Shown: positions 11,401 to 22,133 of the stretch, in pieces
How positions within the stretch are numbered: the first letter of the stretch is position 1
How the letters are laid out: each line of letters opens with the position of its first letter
Source of the DNA: Leptodontidium sp. MPI-SDFR-AT-0119
Taxonomy: Eukaryota; Ascomycota; Leotiomycetes; Helotiales; Leptodontidiaceae
Direction: 5' to 3'
Assembly: GCA_020726505.1 (NCBI GenBank)
Contig: JAHLEZ010000024.1
Coordinates: 744,001-808,000 of the forward strand
Length of the DNA: 64,000 nt
Notes under the pieces: generated by a model
What the model was told of the DNA's origin: nothing
Databases searched by the model: none
The model's input: only the letters and a program-made list of their open reading frames with translations
Made by a program: the position numbers and the translations under genes

Positions 11401-12865
11401 TATGCACATTTCTCGGTTTCGGTGTGGGTAATCTAGACGAAGACGGTGGGAGCTGCATTCGAGGTTGTAGAGACCCTGTCGAAGTACGAGAAGTGTTATA
11501 GCTTGCATTTGACAAATTCGAAAGACCTGAACTGTAGGACTTACGATTAAGGTCCGGTGTAGTTCTGGAGGATGACGGAGTTGACACTTTTCGCGGTAGC
11601 ATCGAGGGGGACCTTGAAGATGTTCGAATAGTAGATGTTTCGGGTTGGGAAGTTGGTGGGGTATTTGGCATTGGAGGAGGGTTTTGTAAGACTGATAACC
11701 GTTTCGCCCTTCGTGCATCTGTAGGACTGACCGTTCTGGCACCAAGTCCCGTGGCATGAGACGAAGTAGGTGGCATCCCGGGCATAACAGACATTCGCTT
11801 TGCTGAAGAGGATGGTGTAGTGGTACCTCTTCCATTCGGTCGCCCAGGAGATCTGCCAGCAAAGGATGAGGATCTGCTGTGGTCTGGCGTACCAATCTTT
11901 GCTGCCAAATGTGTTTGTCCCTGCCTGGAAGGTGGCTGTAGAGATTTGGTTTTTGCTGCTCTGGACGCAGTAAGTCCTCGAGCTCCGTCGGTATATGTTG
12001 GCGCTCCTCCCACGTTGACACGCGTCGACACTCCTCCGGTATCAGATAGACCCTGCGAAGATACGCTTGATGCTAGACTTGGTCGCCTCCTCTGTACTGC
12101 TCGAGTATAATCCGAATCCGTCACCCCTGGTCCAATGGATTTCCTGGGGGGTTTGGCAGCATTCGCGGTGGCACTGCCAGATATTGGGGGATATTGACTC
12201 TGCCGCCGGGACCTCATAGCAAGGGGAGCACTCGGGGGGTCCATAGATCCAGTTGCCCCAGACGCAGTGGACGATACACTGCTCTGTCGGGTCGAAGTAC
12301 TCTGCCGCCGTAATATTGAACCCGCCCTCGCTGGCCTTGGTCCAGTTGAAGGTACACGTCCTGTGCCCCCATTGCCTCTCCCTTCTGTCATAGGTGTATT
12401 CATTGCTTCGTTGGGTCGTTTGCCTCCTATCCCGCTGCTGCTGCTCGCTATTCCATTCGGCCTTTCGAAGTTGAAATCATTAGACGCGGTTGCAATACTG
12501 CTCTGGAGGTCGTCGAAACTTGGGGAGGGCAGGAATTCGTAGGATCCGCCTAGGTTCTCGTCTGCACCGGTATGCCCGCCAAAGGAGAAGAGTGAATGGT
12601 TATTTCGAGTCGAGGCATGGAGGGTTGGTTCTCGCACAGATCCTGCACGCGCTCTTGCGCCTGGGTCGTAATTTTCTTGTCTGCCAGAGGAATAAAAGTC
12701 AGCAGGGCCCAAGGGGGGGTTCTCGACAATGAGATTGGCGTACGCCTTGGACGGTGAGTAGTCCGGCCTTGGACCTGAAGGAGCTTTCTTTTCTCTGAGC
12801 ATTGGAAGGGGACGAGGGTTGGGTCGCCCGCCTGCACAAGCACCAGCACCAACAATTAAGAACAA
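8440..12865 (-). CDS. pom1: DYRK-family protein kinase, Pom1-like
   Basis: Exon 1 ends at 9599, intron 9598-9550 (49 nt, donor GTAAGC, branch GCTGACC, acceptor TCCAG), exon 2 9549-8440. Splicing joins KLREW to DPKNKHSMVNF, the continuous DYRK sequence. From ATG 12865 the protein is 1458 aa; ATG 12802 (MLREKKAPSG, 1437 aa) is an equally possible start. Residues 1 to ~1000 are Ser/Pro/Arg-rich and probably disordered. The kinase domain begins near residue 1034: glycine loop GKGSFGQV, VAVK lysine ~1064, HCDLKPEN ~1159-1166, DFG ~1181, and the DYRK activation motif YTYIQSR ~1193 whose second Tyr is autophosphorylated in the family. The class is that of fission-yeast Pom1, a cell-polarity and mitotic-entry kinase. 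All catalytic residues are present. The symbol is by similarity. Confidence 0.88.
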
Positions 12866-15097
12866 GCAGCCTGATCAGGGTCCTCCCGTTCCGTTTGTTC
12901 GTCCGTTCCCTTGCCTGTCTGTCTGTCTGTCTGTTGAATGGAAGCTCAGTCCGTCCAAGGGCCGAGGTGTTCGCTGGGCTATTTCATTTCAAGAGCAGGC
13001 CGGAAGGGTTCTCCTACAGGGTAGACGTGGTGAGTGAGGGAGGGATGGAGGGAGAGCAGCGCTGCCCCGGGTTTTGCTTCGAGGGTGTCTGGTGAGCGAG
13101 CGGTGGAGGCCGTGATCTCGAATGCAGCTGGGGTCGCTCGGTCGCAGACAATGATCAGAACAGATGCAGCTGTCAGAGAGTCAGGGCGGCTGCCGCTGGG
13201 TGGTGCGTGTGGTGCAGAAGAATAGAATATTCGTGGTTCCTGCAGTCGGCCGTCGGTCGTGAAATTGGATGCTGTGGTGGTCCTGGACGGGACTGGACTG
13301 CACTGCACTGCACGTACCGGACTGGGCTGCGAGGCCGTGGCCGTATCCGTAGAAACTAAACAGCGCAAGGGTTTTTGGTAGGCCCGGCTGCTCAAGGGCA
13401 AGGGGGGGAAGCGAGATGCTTTTGAGACCAACGAATAGGGGACGGCCAAAGGAAGACAAGACAGTGTCAATAATGCCTGAATGTTATGATTTATGACTTT
13501 CATTTTGATTATGATTAAGGAGCGTGTTGCAGTTTGTTTACGGGGTACTGTAGCTGAGGGACAGTGAGAGATATCTGATACCGCCCATAGCAGCAGCCAT
13601 CACTGTCACACCTGCGTTGCCCTTCCTTCCATTGGCTATTATTCTCCTCCTCCTTGCCTCATCCTCTGTCCAGTCTAAACACAGTATACACCAATATGAA
13701 TAATCTTCATATCTTTTCCAACCCCCCTCGCTTCGATTTCTCCATTGTAGTCAGAATCTGGATTTTGCTCAGTCTGATCGATGCATACAAATAATCAGTT
13801 GCACAATCCTCTGCCTCCTGCCTCCTGCCCACTAAATAACACTAATTGATCCCCCCTATTCAATGGCTCGGGATACGGGAAATTTACCCCTGATAAGCAC
13901 ACGTTGCGCTGCAAACACTGCACATCCCATCCCATCCCATCTCATCTCATCTCACGCCTCTGCAGTCACCGATCTGCCCCTATCCGCGCGCTGGTTCGCT
14001 GGTACGTCCATTAACAAAACAATTACAGCACTGTAGTCGCTGCGCTGGTCCACGTACCGCGCCGTACCCAAGGTATCTAACGACTATTGTAGAGTAAAAC
14101 AAAAGCCCCTTTTCCACCTCCTCACCATAAGTAGAACAGAGAAAGGAAGTCTCCGCATCTTGTCTTGCCTCCTCCCCCCACAGTTCTGCCGTTATTTGTT
14201 TACAATTTCATTTTATTGGATTACGTTTGTTGACAGTCCGTGCTGGATGACGGATTGGATTCATGCAATAATCGCCCAATTGATGTTTCTCGCCTGAAGG
14301 AAGGAATCTTAGTGGTATAATGGGCGCCAAGAACTGCTCCTCTCGGCAGTCGGGTACACTGCGGAAAATTGAACATCTTTTCTCCGGACTTTGTGGTGTT
14401 ACCTTTCGAAGTCAGCAACTTGAATGTTACAGATGGCTCTGTACATGAGAAGCAGTAGCTTGATTATTTCTATCTGGCCTAGATTGTCTTGTTCTCGTTT
14501 TCTTCTTGTGTTACAATTAATCGTCTTTTCGTTTCATTGTCAACTTGCTTACTCTACATCATGCTCCTTGCATTCAGTCACACAGATATCAATTGGTTTC
14601 TTCTTTTATTTCCTATTTTCCCTATAAGCACTCTGTAATCATCTCTCGCGGTTAGCTCCAGCAATTCATGCGATATTCCTGGCTTCGAGAATTATTACAT
14701 GTTGTATTTTGGCTCTTGGGGAGACATAGCTGTTCCTCCACCGCCCTGTCAAGCATTCCAATGCGATGCCTCCACATTATCTGATCTGTAATTCTTTATG
14801 AAGAATCTTTCATCTACCGTACAGTTCAAATTGTAACTATCACCTTTATTGCTTTTTCTTTGCGAATTGACCTATTCAGCTCGCTACCTCTTCCTGCATG
14901 GGGGCTGAGGTTCAGCAGACGGGGTTCAGGGTCCGTTATGAGATAGGACAAGATTGTTAGATAAGCATAAGCAAGCGCATGTGAAGGATTCGATCGCTAC
15001 TCTTCTCATACTTTCCCCATATATTAACGACCAAACTCAAGCTATCGATCAACATAGAGCATATCTTGCACTGCGGTGCAACAAAAGTCCATTAAAC
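12866..15097. other. Long divergent intergenic region
   Basis: About 2.2 kb between the divergently transcribed kinase and HET genes, presumably carrying both promoters and a long 5' leader. It includes a (CTGT)n tract at about 12911-12934 and a (CATCC/CATCT)n tract near 13921-13955. A minus-strand open frame at 12979-13503 (174 codons, hydrophobic N-terminus) lies in the kinase leader, but I see no family signature and do not call it. Confidence 0.5.
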
Positions 15098-16945
15098 ATG
15101 GGTCAAGAATCAAGTGCTCCCATGCCCGATATCCAATCAACATACCGCTACTCAACCCTCCCACCCATCTCGTCGTCCACACCAAAGAGATTCCGTCTCT
15201 TAACTATCCTACCCAAATCCGCGTCCTCTGAAGGGTATTTACAGTGCAAACTCCAAGACCACGATCTAGACACTGCTCCGCCTTACGAAGCCCTATCTTA
15301 TGTCTGGGGAAATGCCAAGCCTGTCGGATGTATCTTCATTGACGATGAGAGCAAGAGCATATCTTTCAACCTCGGACTAGCTCTAGTCCGTCTCCGTCAC
15401 GACGACAAAGAGCGCATCGTCTGGATAGACGCTCTATGCATTAATCAAGACGACATCGTCGAGCGCTCCCAGCAAGTGCAGCTGATGGTAGACATCTACA
15501 CGCGCTGCACGCGCGTTGTCGTATGGATGGGAATGGGCCACACAGATGATAGAGTTATCCCCGCAGCCTTCAAACTCATGCACAGAACGGCAGAGTACAT
15601 CTCCAAAGAGGTAGGGAAGCCCATCGAGAAGGTCTGTTCTGCGGATATCACGAGCCTGCCTACCGAAGTCCCAACGTCTCCCATCAGAGCCACGAGAGAT
15701 CTACCCGAGCCGCGCTCTCATCTCTGGGCACCTGCGGCTTTCTTCTTCCACATGCCGTGGTTTCGACGCATGTGGATTGCTCAGGAAGTTGCATTCGCGC
15801 CTGCTATTATGTATGTTGGTAAGCTTGAGATCGATTGGGATGTCGTGGCTATGGCGGCTAGTTGGTGGTATTTGAAAGGATACGCGGGTTCTTTCGACAT
15901 GGCCATGGATCTGAGGAATCCATTGACGATCTGGATGGGTCCCGAGATTAGAGGATTGAGTCTCGATAGATTTCTGGATAAGTTCGGACATTTCGAAGCC
16001 ACCGACCCAAGGGATAAAGTCTACGCCCTTCTAGGGTTCTTGGGCGACGAGGGAAACGGTGATAATGTTGCTATTGAAGGGCAAATTGAAGGTGAAGTTG
16101 AAGGTAAAGTCGATGTTGAAAAACACAGGATCATTCCAGACTACTCCAAAGAAGTATGGGAAGTCTACAGCGACGCAGTCCATCACATAATCCACACAGA
16201 ATCCGAAGGGAACCTAACCCAGCTCTTCGCCATGATCCGCGACGTCCCTACCGAGCCCGACCCGATCTTTCCCTCCTGGATTCCACGCTGGGATCTAGGC
16301 CATTGCATAACGGGCCAATCCCTCAACATATTCGAGCCACAGTACGAATGGCTCGCCAGCGGCGACAAACGACCAGAGATCCGTGCTAGCCCCAACCCCA
16401 AGATACTCTGTCTGAAAGGAGTGCAAGTCACTCGGATCCAGGAAGTTTTCCCCCTCCACGAAGCCGAGGATGAAGACCCAGACGTGCAGGCAATGCTCCT
16501 ACAATCCCTATGGTCACGAGCTCAAGAACTCCTCACTCCATATCCCGGTCCCGAATCACTTGAAGAGGCATTCGTAAAAGCCATCACAGGTATACGCAAA
16601 AGAGATGTCTCTTCAACTGCTACACAATACACCCCGTCAGAGCTATTAGATGTTATAGATGACGTTTGCAGCCCGGAGGATTCGCCTTTTCTGATAGATG
16701 GCATTAGATGGTTTACTTCGTTCTTCATCACGGAGGATGGGAAGATGGGGGTTGGGTGTAAAAGGATGCAGAAAGACGATGCGGTTTGTTTGCTTTATGG
16801 AGGGAGATTGCCGGTTGTGCTTCGATCCGTTGATGGCCAGTGGCGGTTTTTGGAGCAGTGCGTTGTGCCTGGGATTATGTATGGTGAAGCCCTGATGGGG
16901 TTGGGTGAGGCAAGGCTGGAAGAAGAGTGGTTTGAGCTGCGATGA
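15098..16945 (+). CDS. HET-domain (heterokaryon incompatibility) protein
   Basis: A single exon of 615 aa from ATG 15098 (MGQESSAPM). The frame is open further upstream to 14954 but has no earlier ATG. Residues ~60-300 carry the HET domain blocks in order: PPYEALSYVWG, WIDALCINQDD-VERSQQVQLM, IYTRCTRVVVWMG, then PWFRRMWIAQEVAFA. Further on is the conserved ATDPRDKVYALLGF. HET proteins trigger cell death on fusion between genetically different hyphae. This one has no attached NACHT, WD40 or TPR domain, which is the common stand-alone form. The reading frame is intact although the first mobile element begins only about 700 bp downstream. Confidence 0.93.
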   Translation: MGQESSAPMPDIQSTYRYSTLPPISSSTPKRFRLLTILPKSASSEGYLQCKLQDHDLDTAPPYEALSYVWGNAKPVGCIFIDDESKSISFNLGLALVRLRHDDKERIVWIDALCINQDDIVERSQQVQLMVDIYTRCTRVVVWMGMGHTDDRVIPAAFKLMHRTAEYISKEVGKPIEKVCSADITSLPTEVPTSPIRATRDLPEPRSHLWAPAAFFFHMPWFRRMWIAQEVAFAPAIMYVGKLEIDWDVVAMAASWWYLKGYAGSFDMAMDLRNPLTIWMGPEIRGLSLDRFLDKFGHFEATDPRDKVYALLGFLGDEGNGDNVAIEGQIEGEVEGKVDVEKHRIIPDYSKEVWEVYSDAVHHIIHTESEGNLTQLFAMIRDVPTEPDPIFPSWIPRWDLGHCITGQSLNIFEPQYEWLASGDKRPEIRASPNPKILCLKGVQVTRIQEVFPLHEAEDEDPDVQAMLLQSLWSRAQELLTPYPGPESLEEAFVKAITGIRKRDVSSTATQYTPSELLDVIDDVCSPEDSPFLIDGIRWFTSFFITEDGKMGVGCKRMQKDDAVCLLYGGRLPVVLRSVDGQWRFLEQCVVPGIMYGEALMGLGEARLEEEWFELR

Positions 16946-17636
16946 ACCAGGGGGTCTTGTTATGGATCTAGGCTTTGAGGCTGTATGTATCGGCGTCTCA
17001 AAGGCTAGCTTGGGAGGACATGGAGACGTATTAGAAACGAAATGCTCTCTGACGGTGTCGAAAATGCCTCCATGTGTCTACACCCAGCTTCACTCGCGAG
17101 TTGCTTCGTACCTAAAAAAGCAGACACCTTCTCACACCCCCTACAACCTCCAACAAAAACAACAAACTAGCCCCAACTAACTTCACGCACCACAACCGGC
17201 CAAGATTCCCTTCTTCCTATCGAGTCTCGCTTACCCAGTTCCTGAAGCCAACTCGCTTCCAAAAACTTTCCTCTACACCTTATCAGCAAATATAAAGCCT
17301 TGTCCTTCAACCCCACAATTTTAACTGTATCAAAAAAGCAAACCATCTTGGAACGCTAGCATGATCTGCTTCTGGGACAGAATGACAGACCCGGAGTTTG
17401 AACTGAGGTTCAATAGTTAGTGTCCTAGATATGAATCTTTTTTGATAAGAAGAATTACCATATCCAAACTTTTTTTTTTTCCTGGAGGGTCAAGAGAGGA
17501 AGATGTCGTGGTGGTGTGCTGTATGGAAGGAAGAGACTTGGGAATGATTGTGAGAAAGTAAATGGTAACTGAGAAGATGACAGCAGCTCACCCCGCCTCA
17601 ACAAAAGTCTCCCGAAGAAGAAAAGCGTAGCCTTCT
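16946..17636. other. 3' flank of the HET gene up to the transposon island
   Basis: Unique-looking sequence of normal base composition. It contains a poly-T run near 17468-17480. No gene was recognised. It ends with ATCCTCCT (17637-17644), the left copy of the putative 8-bp target duplication. Confidence 0.6.
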
Positions 17637-17863
17637 ATCCTCCTGCAGCGTGAGAAATAAAATCCAACTTTATTTAATTTAATCATGATTAGATCTGATT
17701 TGATTTGATTTGATTTGATCAGAAATCAAAATTAATCAGATTTATTCAATGAACTATATGCTTTTCAATTATAAAATTTATTATAAAAGATAATTTAAAT
17801 TAATTAATAACTGAGCAATAAATTAGTAAAATTTTAAGATAATGAACCAGGAAACGAATAATA

Positions 17864-18165
17864 TGTTACGGCTGGCCAGAGGTTGATACGGCGAGTTGAC
17901 TTTAGCTTTATATTTAGGCCTCTAGCTACGCTCAGAATCGAGAAGAAAAGACAAGGAGGAAAGGAGAGCTCTCCGTAAGGGAGGGCTCGAGTATATATAC
18001 ATGAAGGACCCGCCTAATGGGGCCTAGCGTAGTCGAGTGCCATTCACGTCAATATGTCGCAGGCTCGCCACCTAGTCTTCCCTATTAGGCTTAGCGCCGT
18101 CGCATAGCCAGCAATACTACGAGCCCGTGTCGGTCAGAATACGAGGCGCATCGTAGGTCGTAACA
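17864..18165 (+). mobile_element. Solo LTR, family D
   Basis: 302 bp, beginning TGTTACGGCTGG and ending GTCGTAACA, flanked by TAATA duplications (17859-17863 and 18166-18170). It is the same family as the reversed copy at 56450-56753. No internal region is present, so this is a recombination product of a former full element. It is inserted in the hAT-like host. Confidence 0.9.
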
Positions 18166-18233
18166 TAATATAAATAGAAATTAAAGTGTTTACGTTATTT
18201 ACATAATTTATACTTAACTTACTAAAAGGATTC

Positions 18234-18427
18234 TGTCGTGCAGAAGACGAGTATTAACTCAGGGGTTTAAAAGATTCTACAATTAGATAAGGTTCTAGAA
18301 AGTGTGTTCAAAGATTAATTAAATTAAGCGTTATCCTCTTAAAGAGAGGAGCTAAAGACTAGGTTTATATACCTGGAGTGCTTACGTAAGCATATATTAG
18401 ACTAAAGAATTGCGTTAGTGCGCGACA
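18234..18427 (-). repeat. 3' LTR of Copia-A
   Basis: 194 bp, paired with 41760-41953 in the same orientation. The two differ mainly by C/T and G/A changes. The flanking GATTC lies just outside. Confidence 0.9.
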
Positions 18428-19159
18428 CATCCTTATAGTAAGCTGTAGTTATAAGGACGTTAAGCTTAACATCAAAGAGGCGCACTAAAGAGATCAGGAG
18501 ATACCCTATACACACTCTAGGCAAACAAATAAGGCTTTAAGAAAGACTAACTAAGATTATTATATAATCGTTAAGCGAGTTGTAACAAAAGAAAGTACAA
18601 TGCGCAGCCAAGCGCGTAATCGAGAGCTCGTTCACTAATAAACGCGTACCCCCTAAAAAGTAAATAATAACACAAGTCGCCGCGTTGAGATCTTAAACAT
18701 TAAATAAGAGTACGTAAATAAGGCGTATTATAAACACAAGAGCATTTATATGTCTATCCTAAATTATAAATATAAAAATATAAGATAAAGTCTCCGGAAA
18801 GAGAGTACGATCTATAGATCATAGGGCTAAGATCTTGTTATAAGATAGATGGCTTAGTCCGAAGTGAGACAAGTGTAATTAAAGTGTTAATTAATTAATT
18901 AGACGTCGCTAGTAATTACGTTAAGTTAGGAAGTAGCGCTTAATACTCTAATTAGCTAAGCCACGTCGGGTTAGTATAGAGGTTTCTACTTACTTAGTGG
19001 GTAGTATTAATTAGTAGACTATGCGCGCGATTAGTAATCGCGAGCCTTCCGCCTATAACTATAAATACTACCCTCCTTTCTTACTAATAATAACCCTTTT
19101 TTAGTATTACTAACACTAATATATACTTTTATATTTGTCCCTCTATTCTTTTCCTCTTC

Positions 19160-20496
19160 TTTTATATTATTAAATTCATTATCGAGCATTCTAAGATAAT
19201 TAATAAATCTACTCTTTCTAAGACTACTAAGAGTCTATAAGAATATTCTAGGGCTCTTACTAATCGAATAAATCGCTAGATTACTCGCGAAGAAGGTGAC
19301 TCTAATATAGAGCGCGAAGTTATATAAGAATAACGTCGCCAAAGATTCTAAGTTATAAGTATTTATTTCCTTATCTTTAATTATTTATTTCTATACCCTT
19401 ATCTCTTACTCCCTTACTTTCAAGTATTGAACTAACTCTTTAAGTAGTAGATGATTACTATAAAAGCATCCGCCTCATTATCTCTTGTCTAAGAAGACGA
19501 TAATAATAAGCTTGAGAATGTCTTCGGCGAGATCAATAATAATAAGGATGAACTTATTAGTAGTGCCTCCTCTGCTCCTTTTACACTCTCTCGTTTTATT
19601 ATTTCCTTAAGTAATCCCCTTTATTCTGCGGATACATCTGACTTCGACGATAATATCTTACTTGTCCCTCGCTGCTCTTGTCGTGCTTTTGTTCGCCTCT
19701 CTCTATTAAAGTCTTTACTTCTTGTTCGTGTTACTCGTACGTTATTTAAGATAACTATTTAAGTTTCTTTTAGTACTCTAAAGACCCTTAAGAGAACATT
19801 AGATAAAGTTCTTAATCTCTAACCTCGCAAACGCGCTAGTGTTTTTACTTCTCTTTACTAGTCTCACAAGAGTTTTAAGGGACCTTCGCTAATAAGACGA
19901 ACTCGTGGTATATATTTCTTTTTATTTATTTAAATCTCATTCTCGTTAATCGAGTATTAAAGTATATACTAATAATACTATAGGCCGCGAATTTGCTGAT
20001 CTTTGTTTACTATGTATCCGAGCTGCTGCCTTCGGCAAAGGAGATCGAGGCCACTATTATATAAACACTACTTCGGCTAGTAATCGCTACTTTACTTATA
20101 TTAGTAGATATATATACTCTCCTACTACTAATGATCTTCTAAAGTACGGCAAGAGATTAGTCTGCGTTATTAATACTAACGATTAAAAGGTATATAATTT
20201 TCTAATAAATCATTAGCGATTATTAAGTTAATTATTCTAAGTCTATTAAGAAGTATTGCATTACTATTAAGACCCTCCTCAAGTATTTAAGTAAGTCTTC
20301 GAGCTTTGAAGAGGAGACTAATAAAATCGTTCCCTCTTCTTTGCGCCGTCTTCCTCTTAAGTATAATAAGAAGAATGACTTAGATAATAAGGCTAAAACT
20401 AGAGTTAATGGAGTTGCGAGAAAGCGCGGAAAGTTTATGAGTATAGTGGACATATTTGAAAACATAGCTAGTATACTTCGGTCTAGAGAGCTTTAA
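19160..20496 (+). pseudogene. Accessory Cys-rich gene antisense to Copia-A pol
   Basis: Plus-strand coding-like segments opposite to the pol strand, between pol and the 3' LTR. They include HSKIINKSTLSKTTKSL (~19190), KLENVFGEINNNKDELISSA (~19510), FADLCLLCIRAAAFGKGDRG (~19990) and a fully open C-terminal stretch to TAA 20494-20496 (KNDLDNKAKTRVNGVARKRG). The middle has C-X2-C followed by Tyr positions where Cys is expected if TGY became TAY by RIP. Segments change frame at intron-like joints. Stops are mainly TAA/TAG at places where CAA or CAG would restore glutamine. Exact exons and the start codon are unresolved. The function is unknown; a zinc-binding protein is likely from the Cys spacing. 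Confidence 0.55.
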
Positions 20497-21936
20497 GTTT
20501 AAGTGGGATTTAGTTAGACTTACAGGGATCTTTTTGTTTTTACGTAGAGTTTTAGTTAGGTTTTTTTTTATAGATTTACAAGATCTTTGGCTAAGTTTGG
20601 CTAGATCTACTATAAGATTTAAGCGGAATTAAGTGGATTTCTAGTGTTCTAGTTATAGAGATACTTAATTTGTTAAGTAGAAAAGTTTTTATAAATAAAA
20701 ATAATATAGAATTCCTTGATATACTTTTAATAAATATATTTAAAGCTCCTTAACTTAAGATTTATAATTACTAAAGTTTAAGAGAGTTCTAAAAAGCTCG
20801 AACTTCTAGCGAGACAAATTCTTCGTGAGACTATTAGTAAGTATATTAGTAATTAAAAGATATATTACTTTAAAGGATCTATAAGTATACTCTTACTTTA
20901 ATTATATATTATAAATATCAATATAGTGTAACTTTGTTGTGATTCTTTTAGTATTATTTATAACGAGCCTAATAGTTTGTTAATTATCACATAAAATCTC
21001 TTACGTCTTACTTAAATTAAGAGCTAGATTTTTAAAGAAGCGCTAAAGAGCTATAGTTTCTTTACTTATATACTCTAGTATAAGTAATTCTACTTTAGTT
21101 ATTAAAGTAGTAATTATTACTTGTCTTAATACTTTTTAGATCACTAGCCCGCTAAATAAAAAGATCACGTAACCTTAAGATAATCGTCGTATCTTAATAT
21201 TATTAGCGAAAAAGGCGTCAGAGGCAATAATAATTACTTTGCTATAGTGCTTACTATAAATAATGCCTAAGAAGCGCGTACTAAATAAGTAGCGAATGAG
21301 CTAATATATTATAGTAAAGTGTTTAGGCCCAAGGTTTATTACGAATTGTAAGAGCAAGGTAATTATATATATAATATCCGGTCTTATAATAATTACTACG
21401 TATAAGATAGAGCTTATTCTCTCTTAGTATACTTTAATATGTTTCTTAGAAGTTTGTCTTATATACTTGACAAGATCGATTTACGGTAGCGGTGTCGTTA
21501 GACAATTGCCATTTGCCTACTCAAATTTACGAGCGATCTTCTTAAGGTATTAGTTATAAACTAAAGAGATCGTTTTGCGCTTTCGATCACGTAATACTTT
21601 AATTCCTAAGAATTACTTAATGTCTCTAAGATTATATATATCGTATGCCTAGTTTAGACGCTTAATAAGATCTTATCCGAGCTTCTAATTATCTTAGTAA
21701 TAAAGTACTTAGATATCGTCTACGTAAAAGAGGACTAGGATTTTGTGTTTAAGATTTATAAATATATAAGGCTCCTCTAAGCAAGGAGAAAGCCCTAGAT
21801 TAGTTAGAGTCTTACTTATATACTTATACTAGAAGTAAGGGGAATCACATATTCTGTAGAGTGCGCGATTAACTCGTAATACTTAGTTAGGCTATTAAAA
21901 ACCGAGTAGAAATTAGTAGTACACTGTTTTACCGTC

Positions 21937-22133
21937 TGTCGTGCAGGTTATGGTCGGCCGACTAAGCGAGCCCAATCAAAGGCACCATGGCCAAAGCGCC
22001 CGCGACCTCCATATTCAGGGAGCTTGAATAGACTATACGTAGAGTAGACAACAATCAATTACAGTACTACGTATACCTCAATAATACGTCAAATACGCCT
22101 CTGTGGAGCCTTTAGGCGTGCTCTTGCACGACA
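21937..22133 (+). repeat. 5' LTR of Copia-B
   Basis: 197 bp, paired with 29267-29463. This copy keeps several CpA/TpG positions (for example CACCATGGCC) that are mutated in the 3' LTR (CACTATAGCC). Confidence 0.93.

Noticed and set aside
12979..13503. Minus-strand 174-codon frame with hydrophobic N-terminus upstream of the kinase
   Set aside because: Ser/Pro/Ala low-complexity translation with no domain; it lies where the kinase promoter and leader are expected.
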